A stretch of 64,000 bases of DNA, taken from NCBI RefSeq assembly GCF_003173755.1, contig NZ_CP029553.1:3050501-3114500 (forward strand). The letters run 5' to 3'. The number at the start of each line of letters is the position of its first letter. Within the stretch, counting starts at the first letter, position 1. Positions 8,863-16,369 of the stretch are shown piece by piece. This DNA comes from Methylobacterium terrae (GTDB lineage Bacteria; Pseudomonadota; Alphaproteobacteria; Rhizobiales; Beijerinckiaceae). The translations under genes were made by a program, and so were the position numbers. The notes beneath the pieces were generated by a model. That model was not told the DNA's origin, did no database searches, and saw only the letters and a program-made list of their open reading frames with translations.

Positions 8863-9675
8863 ATGAAGGCGTTTCACCGCGCGGGCCTGTGCGTGGCCGG
8901 CCTCGTCGTGCTGGCCGGTGCGGCCTGCATGATCGGGCCCGGCCGCGCGGTCGCGCAGTCGGATCTCGAGATGCCCGCCGACCCGCCGGTGCTGTCGAAG
9001 CCCTATCGCTCCACGGTCCCGATCTTCCGCCGCCGTCCGCCGCCGGACGCCGTGCCGCCGGAGGCCGGCCAGCCGACGAGCTCCTGGCGCGAGCCCCCGG
9101 GCCGGATCGGCGCCCGCGACGCCGCGGCCCCGGACGCCCCAGCCGCCTCGCGGGACGCGCCGCAGGAATCCGGCTTCGGCCCGGTGAAGGCCGCTCCCGC
9201 CCGCGACCTCGCCCCCCACGACCTCGCCCCCGAGGAGGAGCCGGACGAGCGGCCGGCGGCCCCGGCCCGGCCCGGCCGCGCGGTCCCGCCGCCGAAGCCG
9301 GAGACCCGGGCCGAGCGCGAACCGACCCCGCGGGAGACCGAGCGCGCGGCCCGCGAGGCCGAGGCCGACGAGGCGGAGACCGCGCCGGCCTATGCGGGCG
9401 TGTGGGGTCCGAGCACGGCGGCCTGCTCCAGCCGCCGCTCCGCCCGCCGCGGCTTCCTGCCGGCGGTGATCCGGCCGGGCAGCGCCCGGGCCGGCAAGAC
9501 CCTGTGCCAGTTCCGGGACGTGCGACGCGAGGGCCGAAGCTGGGCGATGACCGCCTCCTGCCACTCCGCCGGGCGGCGCTGGACCTCGCGGGTGCGCCTG
9601 ACGGTGGCGGGGAGCCGGCTCACCTGGGCGAGCGAGCGCGGTTCCGCCACCTACACCCGCTGCTCGGGCGGCTGA
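8863..9675 (+). CDS. Secreted protein with charged Pro-rich linker and Cys-containing C-terminal domain
   Basis: 270 residues. A signal peptide (hydrophobic core with AGAACMIG, cleavage near AVA-Q at about residue 32) leads into about 150 residues rich in Pro, Ala, Glu and Arg that look disordered. A compact C-terminal domain of about 90 residues follows, with YAGVWGPSTAAC at its start and five cysteines, ending YTRCSGG. The pattern suggests a small disulfide-bonded periplasmic domain on a flexible tether. I do not recognise the family. The ParA-like operon begins about 80 bases downstream. Confidence 0.7.
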   Translation: MKAFHRAGLCVAGLVVLAGAACMIGPGRAVAQSDLEMPADPPVLSKPYRSTVPIFRRRPPPDAVPPEAGQPTSSWREPPGRIGARDAAAPDAPAASRDAPQESGFGPVKAAPARDLAPHDLAPEEEPDERPAAPARPGRAVPPPKPETRAEREPTPRETERAAREAEADEAETAPAYAGVWGPSTAACSSRRSARRGFLPAVIRPGSARAGKTLCQFRDVRREGRSWAMTASCHSAGRRWTSRVRLTVAGSRLTWASERGSATYTRCSGG

Positions 9676-9752
9676 GACACCGGGCGCCGGGGCGCGGTCC
9701 TGCAACCGGTCTTGACTTGCCGCAAACACCGGTGGTGGAAAGGGAGCCCGCC

Positions 9753-9839
9753 GTGAAGAGTGCCCCGATGGCCCCGTTCCGCCCGCCCGCCGCGCCGCTG
9801 CTGCGGACCCGCGCTCCCGCCCCGCGGCCGCGCGCATGA
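9753..9839 (+). CDS. Candidate 28-residue leader ORF coupled to the ParA-like gene
   Basis: A GTG at 9753 has AGGGAG six bases upstream and opens a 28-codon frame rich in Ala, Pro and Arg. Its TGA at 9837-9839 overlaps the ATG of the ParA-like gene (ATGA). The ParA-like ATG itself has no visible Shine-Dalgarno sequence, so ribosomes finishing this short ORF may restart there. Whether the peptide has a function is unknown; it may only deliver ribosomes. Conservation of the reading frame would be the test. Confidence 0.45.
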   Translation: MKSAPMAPFRPPAAPLLRTRAPAPRPRA

Positions 9840-10780
9840 CCGGCAGGCCCACCTCCGGCAAGCTCGTCTCCGGCAAGCCCACCTCCGGCAAGCTCGTGGC
9901 GGTCGCCAACATGAAGGGCGGCGTCGGCAAGACCACCAGCGTGGTCATGCTGGCCGACGCGCTCGCCGCCGGCGGCGCCTCGGTGCTGGTGATCGACCTC
10001 GATCCCCAGGCCAGCGCCTCGGTGTGCTTCGCCGGCGACGCCGTCCTGGCCGAGATGATCACCGGGGGCCGCACCCTCGATTACTATCTCGGCCTGCGCA
10101 TCGTCGACCGCGACAAGGCCGCCCTGCCGGACTTCATCCGCGACGACGTCAGCAGCACCACGCATCTGGGCGAGCCGCTGCCGATCTCGCTCCTCGCCTC
10201 CGGCCCGTCGCTGCGCATCGTCGAGCGCGAGATCATCTACGCGCTCACCAAGCGCCAGTACTCGATGCACGCGATCGAGGGCCACCTGTGGAAGCTGTTC
10301 CAGGAGGACTTCGCGCCCTTGCGCGAGCGGTACGACTACGTGCTGTTCGACTGCGCCCCCGGCATCTCGCCGATGACCGAGGTGGCGATCCGCGCGAGCG
10401 ACCTCGTGGTCGTCGCCTGCATCTCGGACTTCCTGTCCACCTACGGCCTCAAGGCGTTCTACGAGACGATCTGGGGCGTCGGCAGCGCCTCCGAGAGCAT
10501 GCTGGCGCCCCAGCGGCCCCCGCACGTGCTGATCACCCGCTGGCAGAACACCAAGCAGCAGGCGACCACCTACGCGACGCTGCAGGGGAGCGCCGCTGCG
10601 GAAGGCGCGCGCTTTCGACTGTTCAAGACCCGGGTGCCGCAATCGGCGGCCCTGGCGAACGCGCTGACCCTCGAGTATCAAACCTTCGCCAACAAGTATC
10701 GTGACGCCAGCCGCGACCTGATCGGCGAGGTGATCACGCCGGTGGTGGCCGAGCTGAAGGAGGCCCTGGATGGCGCTTGA
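9836..10780 (+). CDS. ParA/MinD-like P-loop ATPase
   Basis: 314 residues. Deviant Walker A NMKGGVGKTT at about residues 25-34 includes the signature Lys, Walker A' is VLVIDLDPQAS, and Walker B is YVLFDCAPG. These are ATPases that position DNA, protein complexes or chemosensory arrays through dynamic dimerisation. The N-terminus carries a short internal duplication (PTSGKLVSGK then PTSGKLV) matching a DNA duplication. A segment of about 60 residues between Walker A' and Walker B (about 75-165) is longer than in minimal ParA. There is no parB or parS-like partner; the next gene overlaps by 11 bases and probably encodes a dedicated partner. Cargo unknown. Confidence 0.85.
   Translation: MTGRPTSGKLVSGKPTSGKLVAVANMKGGVGKTTSVVMLADALAAGGASVLVIDLDPQASASVCFAGDAVLAEMITGGRTLDYYLGLRIVDRDKAALPDFIRDDVSSTTHLGEPLPISLLASGPSLRIVEREIIYALTKRQYSMHAIEGHLWKLFQEDFAPLRERYDYVLFDCAPGISPMTEVAIRASDLVVVACISDFLSTYGLKAFYETIWGVGSASESMLAPQRPPHVLITRWQNTKQQATTYATLQGSAAAEGARFRLFKTRVPQSAALANALTLEYQTFANKYRDASRDLIGEVITPVVAELKEALDGA
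9848..9897 (+). repeat. 30-bp duplication inside the ParA-like gene
   Basis: The first 20 bases of a 30-base unit recur immediately after it, adding about ten residues (PTSGKLVSGK) before the ATPase core. It is in frame and probably recent or length-variable. Confidence 0.8.
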
Positions 10781-11369
10781 GATCGATGGCCTCGCGGTCC
10801 TGTGCGCGATCGCGGAGGCGCCGGAGGCCTTCCCGGCGATCCGCAGCGACGTCACCAAGGCCGCCCACGCCCTGGTGACGAAGCAGCTGAAGGCCAAGAC
10901 CCTCGACCTCGCCGGCCTGCGGGCGGTGCGCGAAGCGCTCGGGCCCCAGCCCCTGGCGCTGATCGTCGACGGGCTCAAGGACGCCGAGGTGAAGGCCCTG
11001 GTCACCCGCCTCGACAAGCACCACCCGGACCTGAAGGACGGCCCTGCGGTCATCCATCGCCGCCACCTGATGGCGCTCGCCGCCGACCTCGATGCGGTCG
11101 GGCCCCCGGCGGCGAAGCCGAAGGCGGCCAAGGCGCCGGCCACGTCTTCGGCAAAGGCATCGGCAAAGGCGAAGCCCGCCGCCAAATCCGCCCCCACGCC
11201 TGCTCCCGAGGCGGCGCCCGTCACGGCCGCGCCGGAGCCGGTCCCGCCCGCGCGCACCGCTTCCGCGAAGGCCCGGCCGCCGGCCGCCGGCAAGGCGGCG
11301 CCCGCGGACGCGCTCGCCTCCGCCGCGATGGCGGCGCGCCCGCCCCGGCGCCCGCGCCAGCAGGAGTGA
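10770..11369 (+). CDS. Probable partner of the ParA-like ATPase, with Ala/Pro/Lys-rich tail
   Basis: 199 residues, starting within the last codons of the ParA-like gene (11-bp overlap), so the two should be made together. Residues 1-105 form a helical, mixed-charge domain (IRSDVTKAAHALVTKQLKAKT, DGLKDAEVKALVTRLDKHH). Residues 110-199 are almost only Ala, Pro, Lys, Ser and Arg, a basic disordered tail like those that bind nucleic acid or polymers. No ParB, TipN or DUF family is recognised. It could be the cargo adaptor or an activator of the ATPase; that is inference from the overlap. Confidence 0.7.
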   Translation: MALEIDGLAVLCAIAEAPEAFPAIRSDVTKAAHALVTKQLKAKTLDLAGLRAVREALGPQPLALIVDGLKDAEVKALVTRLDKHHPDLKDGPAVIHRRHLMALAADLDAVGPPAAKPKAAKAPATSSAKASAKAKPAAKSAPTPAPEAAPVTAAPEPVPPARTASAKARPPAAGKAAPADALASAAMAARPPRRPRQQE

Positions 11370-11548
11370 GCGGCGGGCCGACCCGTGCGGCCGCCCCGAT
11401 CAGGCCCATCGACGGAACCGACGCCCTTCGCGTCGTTCCGATGCCGCGCAGCGGAGCCTGGAATGACGCGGAGGGCTTACCGCCTGCCCCGCGACCCCGT
11501 TTGCTCTATGGTGCGATCGACGATCAGAAACCTCCGGAGGAGCGCCCG

Positions 11549-13204
11549 ATGGCCAAAGGATCAGACCTGCTGGTGGCCGCCCTCGAGAACGAGGGCGTGG
11601 ACCGGATCTTCGGCATTCCGGGCGAGGAGAACCTCGACGTCGTCGAGTCCCTGCGCCAGTCGACGATCGAGCTGGTGCTGACCCGCCACGAGCAGGCGGC
11701 GGCCTTCATGGCGGCGACGCACGGCCGGCTGACCGGACGGCCGGGCGTGTGCATCTCGACGCTCGGGCCCGGCGCCCTCAACTTCACGACGGGCGCGGCC
11801 TACGCCCATCTCGGCGCGATGCCGATGCTGATGATCACGGGCCAGAAGCCGATCATGAGCGCCCGCCAGGCCCGGTTCCAGATCGTCGACGTGATCGCGG
11901 CGATGCGCCCGCTCACCAAGATGACGCGCCAGATCGTGTCGGCCGCCTCGATCCCGACCATCGTGCGCGACGCCTTCCGGGTCGCCACCGAGGAGCGGCC
12001 GGGCCCGGTCCACCTCGAACTGCCCGAGGACATCGCCGCCGAGGAGGCCGACGTCGCCCTGGTGCCGTCGCACCCGATCGACCGGCCGGTGGCGAACCCC
12101 GCCGCCATCGAGCGCGCCGCCGCGATGATCCTCAAGGCGAAGCGCCCGCTGATCATGATCGGGGCGGCGGGCAACCGGCCGCGCTTGGTCGAGCCGCTCT
12201 CCGACTTCGTGCGCCGCACCCGGATCCCGTTCTTCAACACCCAGATGGGCAAGGGCGCGGTCACCGGCGGCTCGAACCTCTATATCGGCACCGCGGCGCT
12301 CTCCGAGCGCGACTACGTCCACGAGGCGATCGACAGCGCCGACCTGATCGTCTCGATCGGCCACGACACGGTCGAGAAGCCGCCCTTCCTGATGGGCCGG
12401 GTCGCGGGCGGGCCGCGGGTGATCCATGTCGGCTACGTCTCGGCCAGCGTCGAGCAGGTCTTCCACCCGGATGCCGAGGTGGTGGGCGATATCGGCACCA
12501 CCGTCACGGCGCTGGCCGACCGGCTGGGCGGCCGGCTCGACCCCGACTCCGCCCTGCTCGACATGCGCCAGCACATCCTCGCGCGCATCAACGACCGGGC
12601 CGAGGAGGACCGCTTCCCGGTGACGCCGCAGCGCCTCGTCCACGACGTGCGGGCGGTGATGCCGGAGGACGGGATCGCGTGCCTCGACAACGGCATGTAC
12701 AAGATCTGGTTCGCCCGCAACTACCGCACCCACGTCGCCAACACGCTGCTCCTCGACAACGCGCTCGCCACGATGGGCGCGGGCCTGCCCTCGGCGATGA
12801 TGGCCAAGCTCGTGCATCCCGAGCGCCGGGTCCTGGCGGTCTGCGGCGACGGCGGCTTCATGATGAACAACCAGGAGCTCGAGACGGCGGTGCGCCTGAA
12901 CCTCGACCTCGTGGTGCTGGTCCTCGACGACCGGGCCTACGGCATGATCCGCTGGAAGCAGGCGGTCGACCGCTTCCCCGATTACGGCATGACCTTCGGC
13001 AATCCGGATTTCGTGGCGTACGCCGAATCCTACGGCGCCAAGGGCCACCGGGTGACGTCCGCCGACGCGCTCGCGCCGACCCTGGAGGCCGCCTTCGCGG
13101 CGGGCGGCGTGCACCTCGTCGCGGTGCCGGTCGACTATTCCGAGAACACCCGGGTGCTGGTCGAGGAACTCGGCGGCCACGTCCCACAGGTCGAGCCGGG
13201 CTAG
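11549..13204 (+). CDS. Thiamine-diphosphate enzyme, acetolactate synthase large-subunit-like
   Basis: 551 residues with the three-domain acetohydroxyacid synthase/pyruvate oxidase fold. The catalytic Glu48 lies in TRHEQAAAFMA, and the thiamine diphosphate/Mg motif starts CGDGGFMMNN at about residue 431. No small regulatory subunit (ilvN/ilvH) or ilvC is adjacent, so this looks like the AlsS-like catabolic type or a related TPP enzyme rather than the biosynthetic IlvB. ATG 11549 has CCGGAGG upstream. A membrane-protein gene starts three bases after its stop. Substrate specificity within the TPP family cannot be decided from the sequence alone. Confidence 0.82.
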   Translation: MAKGSDLLVAALENEGVDRIFGIPGEENLDVVESLRQSTIELVLTRHEQAAAFMAATHGRLTGRPGVCISTLGPGALNFTTGAAYAHLGAMPMLMITGQKPIMSARQARFQIVDVIAAMRPLTKMTRQIVSAASIPTIVRDAFRVATEERPGPVHLELPEDIAAEEADVALVPSHPIDRPVANPAAIERAAAMILKAKRPLIMIGAAGNRPRLVEPLSDFVRRTRIPFFNTQMGKGAVTGGSNLYIGTAALSERDYVHEAIDSADLIVSIGHDTVEKPPFLMGRVAGGPRVIHVGYVSASVEQVFHPDAEVVGDIGTTVTALADRLGGRLDPDSALLDMRQHILARINDRAEEDRFPVTPQRLVHDVRAVMPEDGIACLDNGMYKIWFARNYRTHVANTLLLDNALATMGAGLPSAMMAKLVHPERRVLAVCGDGGFMMNNQELETAVRLNLDLVVLVLDDRAYGMIRWKQAVDRFPDYGMTFGNPDFVAYAESYGAKGHRVTSADALAPTLEAAFAAGGVHLVAVPVDYSENTRVLVEELGGHVPQVEPG

Positions 13205-13207
13205 GCC

Positions 13208-14323
13208 GTGGACGCCGCCGCGCCGGACCCCGATCGGACCCGGAACGCCGGCAGGCGCCGGCGCGCGGCGGCCGCCCTGCTGCTCGTCGGCGCCGCCGGG
13301 ATCGCCGGGACGGCGCCCGTCCTGCTGCCGGCGGCGGGACGGGCCTTCCACCTGCGCGAGGCCGCCGACGACCCGGCCGCCCTCGCGTCCCTGCGCCTGC
13401 CGGCCGTCGCCGATGCCGGGCGGATCGGCGCCGGGCTCGACGCCGCGATCGAGGCCGGCGACGACGACCTCGCGCGGAGCTACCTCGACCTCGCGGCGGC
13501 GCAGGGCGTGCCGGTCTCGCCCGAGCGCCGGGCGCGGGTGGAGGCGCTGGCGGCGAGCGCGCCGCGCCGGGTGCTCGGGGAGGCCGCCACCGGCTTCGTG
13601 AGCGGAGAGGGGGCCGGCATGGCCGGGCTCGCCGGGGCGGTGGCGGGCGACCTCGTCGGCTACGGCGACCTGCGCGACCTCTGGCGCGAGGGCGGGCGGC
13701 TGTCGCGCGGCGAGACCTACGACCCGCTCCTCCTCGGGCTCGCGGCCGCCGGGCTGGCGCTCACCGGCGCCACCATCGTGTCCCTCGGCACGAGCGTGCC
13801 GGTCCATGCCGGCACGACGACCCTCAAGCTCGCCGCCCGCACCGGCAAGCTGTCGCGCCCGCTCGCGGCGCGGCTGACCCGCAGCGCCGGGGCGGCGTTC
13901 GACCGCGAGGCGCTGGCCCTCGTCACGGCGGCGGCCGGCCGGCTCGACCTCGCGGCCCTGCGCCAGGGGGCGAAGGGGGTGCTGCGGCCGGGGGCCTTCC
14001 GGGAGATCCGCAGCGTCGGCGAGCAATCGGCCCGGATCCAGGCCCGGCTCGGTGCCCGCGGCACCCTGCAGGCCCTGTCGGTGGCGGAGAATGCCGACGA
14101 CCTGCGCCGGGTCGCGCGCCTGTCCGAGGGCATGGGCGGGCGCACCCGCGCGGTCCTGGCGCTCCTCGGCCGCGGCGCCCTGGTGCTGGGCTCCGGGCTC
14201 GTCGCGATCCTCCAGGGGCTCTGGCTCGGCCTCGCGTGGTTCCTGGCCGCCGCCTTCTTCTGCCGCCGCGCCGGCACCGTCCTCGGCCGGCTGATCTGGC
14301 GCCGTCGCGCCGGCCGCGCCTGA
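13208..14323 (+). CDS. Hypothetical membrane protein following the acetolactate-synthase-like gene
   Basis: 371 residues from a GTG start three bases after the preceding stop, so probably co-transcribed. There is an N-terminal hydrophobic segment (about 20-42), a Gly/Ala-rich helical pair around 140-160, a membrane segment near 178-200 and a strong C-terminal membrane segment (about 320-350, LVAILQGLWLGLAWFLAAAFF). The loop between them is helical with alternating Ala, Arg and Leu. No family is recognised. It may anchor or regulate something at the inner membrane. Confidence 0.6.
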   Translation: MDAAAPDPDRTRNAGRRRRAAAALLLVGAAGIAGTAPVLLPAAGRAFHLREAADDPAALASLRLPAVADAGRIGAGLDAAIEAGDDDLARSYLDLAAAQGVPVSPERRARVEALAASAPRRVLGEAATGFVSGEGAGMAGLAGAVAGDLVGYGDLRDLWREGGRLSRGETYDPLLLGLAAAGLALTGATIVSLGTSVPVHAGTTTLKLAARTGKLSRPLAARLTRSAGAAFDREALALVTAAAGRLDLAALRQGAKGVLRPGAFREIRSVGEQSARIQARLGARGTLQALSVAENADDLRRVARLSEGMGGRTRAVLALLGRGALVLGSGLVAILQGLWLGLAWFLAAAFFCRRAGTVLGRLIWRRRAGRA

Positions 14324-14692
14324 TCGTCGTTTCGCTGCAGCGCAGCGACGCACCGCGTGCGAGACCGCCCGGCGCGACGATGAACCCGACCGCCTGCCGC
14401 AGCGTCTCCGGGCGATGGACTTGCTGGACCCGCGCGCCTCGTCTCGGGGTAGCGCCGGGACGACCGGCGATCGTCCCGCTCGCGCCGCGCGCGTCCGCCG
14501 CCGTCACGGGGTCCTCGCAGCGGATCCTCGCCGCGAGCCGGGGATCGACCTGCGCCGGACCCCGGACATCCTCCGAAAGGATGAGACCAATCCCGACCGG
14601 ACGCCCCGATCGCTACTGCCGGCAAGCATCCGGCGGCGTCGGAAACAATCTTCGCTGATCTAAATCGCGCCGGATCGGGACAACAAACAGTC
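14324..14692. other. Noncoding stretch upstream of the LuxR-type regulator
   Basis: No supported gene. A frame at 14415-14663 is Arg/Ser-rich without a ribosome site and looks like chance coding in GC-rich DNA. The last 50 bases drop sharply in GC content as the promoter is approached. Confidence 0.5.
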
Positions 14693-14721
14693 TTGTGCGA
14701 CAGAGATTTTGGTACTTATAT
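14693..14721 (+). promoter_or_regulatory. Sigma70-type promoter for the leader ORF and LuxR gene
   Basis: TTGTGC at 14693-14698, a 17-base spacer and TTATAT at 14716-14721 in a locally AT-rich patch. Transcription would start near 14728, about 45 bases before the leader ATG. Spacing is ideal; the -35 matches four of six consensus bases. Confidence 0.55.
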
Positions 14722-14773
14722 GGATCCCGGCGGATGGCGACCTGCTCTCGTTGAGGAGCCCCGGAGGGCGACG

Positions 14774-14896
14774 ATGCACACGTGCGCGTGGGACGGATGC
14801 ATTCGAGGCCGATTCGCCCGGGGCGGACCCACCCTGGGGACTCCTGCATCGGCGGAGCCCGGGCAGGGCCGCCCGGACGGAGCCGCCGCGCCGTGA
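14774..14896 (+). CDS. Candidate 40-residue leader ORF coupled to the LuxR-type gene
   Basis: ATG at 14774 has GGAGGG five bases upstream, the best ribosome site in this region. The 40-codon ORF contains two Cys and one Trp early (MHTCAWDGCIRG) and is Gly/Pro/Ala-rich later. Its TGA (14894-14896) overlaps the GTG start (14893) of the regulator as GTGA. It may be a translational gate for the regulator or a small functional peptide. No amino-acid run suggests classical attenuation. Confidence 0.5.
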   Translation: MHTCAWDGCIRGRFARGGPTLGTPASAEPGQGRPDGAAAP

Positions 14897-15549
14897 CCGC
14901 CTGGCAGCCGGCGGCGGCGGCCGCCCTCGACGCGCTCGCCCTCGCGGTGCTGGTGGTCGACCGGCACGCGCGCATCCTCCATGCCAACCGCGAGGCGGCG
15001 GAGCTGCTCGAACGGCCCGACGGGGCCCTGTCGGGACAGCACGCCATCGGCGGCTGCCTCGGCGCCCGGACGGGCGAGGGCCGGTCGCGGCTCCACGCCC
15101 TGATCCAGGCCGCCTGCGACGGCCGCCCCGAGGCCGGCGGCTTCCTCCAGCTCGAGGGCGGGGCGGACGAGCCGGGGGCGTCGGTCTGCGTCTCGCCCCT
15201 CGCCGAGGCCGAGGCCGGGCTCGGGGTGCCCGGCAGGGCCCTGGTGGTGGCGCGCCTGCTGCGGGCGCAGGGACGGATCGAGGTGCAGCTGCGCACCCTG
15301 TTCGGCCTCACCCGCGCCGAGGCGCAGGTCGGGGCGGCGATCGCCCGCGGCGGCTGCCTCGCCGAGATCGCGGCCGAGCTCGGCATCACCGTCACGACGG
15401 CGCGCACCCACGTCGCCCGGATCTTCCTGAAGACCGGGACCCGCCAGCAGAGCCAGCTCGTCGCCCTGGTGGCGGCGGTGCAGCTGCCGGTGGCCCACGC
15501 CGCGGAGGCGGCCGCCCTCCCGGCTCAGGCCCTGAGGTCGAGCCGGTAG
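14893..15549 (+). CDS. LuxR-type HTH regulator with PAS-like sensor domain
   Basis: 218 residues. Residues about 10-120 resemble a PAS-like ligand pocket (LALAVLVVDRHARILHANREAAELL is a typical PAS start). Residues about 140-200 form the LuxR/GerE helix-turn-helix, LTRAEAQVGAAIARG then LAEIAAELGITVTTARTHVARIF. There is no receiver Asp domain and no AHL-binding domain. Start GTG 14893 is chosen for its GTGA overlap with the leader ORF and a GGAG ten bases upstream; an in-frame GTG at 14782 would add 37 Arg/Gly-rich residues. Its 3' end overlaps the convergent GntR gene by 25 bases. Signal and targets are unknown. Confidence 0.75.
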   Translation: MTAWQPAAAAALDALALAVLVVDRHARILHANREAAELLERPDGALSGQHAIGGCLGARTGEGRSRLHALIQAACDGRPEAGGFLQLEGGADEPGASVCVSPLAEAEAGLGVPGRALVVARLLRAQGRIEVQLRTLFGLTRAEAQVGAAIARGGCLAEIAAELGITVTTARTHVARIFLKTGTRQQSQLVALVAAVQLPVAHAAEAAALPAQALRSSR

Positions 15550-16304
15550 GCGTAGGCGTCGCCGCGAAACAGGCCCTCGACGTACTCGATCATCCGGTCG
15601 TCCCGGGCGTAGGAGTGCCGCTTGATCAGGAGGCAGGGCAGCGGTTGGGTGAAGCCGAACACCGCGCATTCGGCCTCGTCCGGCGTCGCCGCCTCGATGG
15701 TCTGGCGGCAGCGCACCAGGGCGGCGCCGTGAGCGCCGAGGAACGCGTAGACCGAGCCGCCGAGGTCGCCCTCGGCCAGCGCCGGCACCGCCGTGAGGTC
15801 GTACCATGCCACCTCCCGCGACAGCGGCATGCCGTCGCCGCAGCGGATGCGGACCAGCTTCAGGAACGGCGCGGTCGAGGGCAGGCCGAACAGCGAGGCG
15901 ATCGAGCGGTCCTGGACCACCCGCCGCTCGACGACCCGCGTCGAGGGCACGCGGCCGAGCTCGTGCATCTCCTCGGTGAAGCCCTTGAGCCGGTCCATGC
16001 CCGGGCTGAGCCGGGTGCGCCCGGCCGCGACGATGAAGCCGTGCCGGCCATGCGCCGTGAGGTAGCGCTGCCGGCGCAGGGAATCGTAGCAGCGCTGCAC
16101 CGTGGTGCGGCTGACGCCGAGCGCCTCGGCGAAGGGCCGCTCGGCCGGCAGCGTCGTGCCGCCCGCCACCGTGCCGTCCTCGATCAGCGCCCGCAGCTGC
16201 TCTTCCAGCTGCTGATAGAGCGGCTTCGCGGTATCGTGGCGCAGCCGCACGAGGCTCACGAGGGCAGGGGAGCCCGGGCCGGGCCCGGGCGGACGTTCGG
16301 GCAT
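15525..16304 (-). CDS. GntR-family regulator with UTRA domain (HutC subfamily)
   Basis: 259 residues. The winged-helix DNA-binding domain spans about 20-90: KPLYQQLEEQLRALIEDG, then LPAERPFAEALGVSRTTVQRCYDSLRRQ. The C-terminal UTRA effector domain runs from about 115 to 255 (STAPFLKLVRIRCGDGMPLSREVAWYD is typical). HutC-type regulators usually repress and are released by a sugar phosphate or amino-acid derivative. It is divergent from a PfkB sugar kinase 65 bases away, the usual arrangement of a repressor with its catabolic target. Start ATG 16304; an in-frame upstream extension looks untranslated. Confidence 0.85.
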   Translation of the reverse strand: MPERPPGPGPGSPALVSLVRLRHDTAKPLYQQLEEQLRALIEDGTVAGGTTLPAERPFAEALGVSRTTVQRCYDSLRRQRYLTAHGRHGFIVAAGRTRLSPGMDRLKGFTEEMHELGRVPSTRVVERRVVQDRSIASLFGLPSTAPFLKLVRIRCGDGMPLSREVAWYDLTAVPALAEGDLGGSVYAFLGAHGAALVRCRQTIEAATPDEAECAVFGFTQPLPCLLIKRHSYARDDRMIEYVEGLFRGDAYAYRLDLRA

Positions 16305-16369
16305 CGGCGGATCAGCCGGTGCGGCGGCCGCGCCTCGACGCGGCGCGGGCGACGGGACGGAGATGCGGC

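Noticed and set aside
14415..14663. 82-codon plus-strand ORF before the LuxR gene
   Set aside because: Arg/Pro/Ser-rich, no ribosome site, and no resemblance to a protein; consistent with chance in GC-rich DNA.
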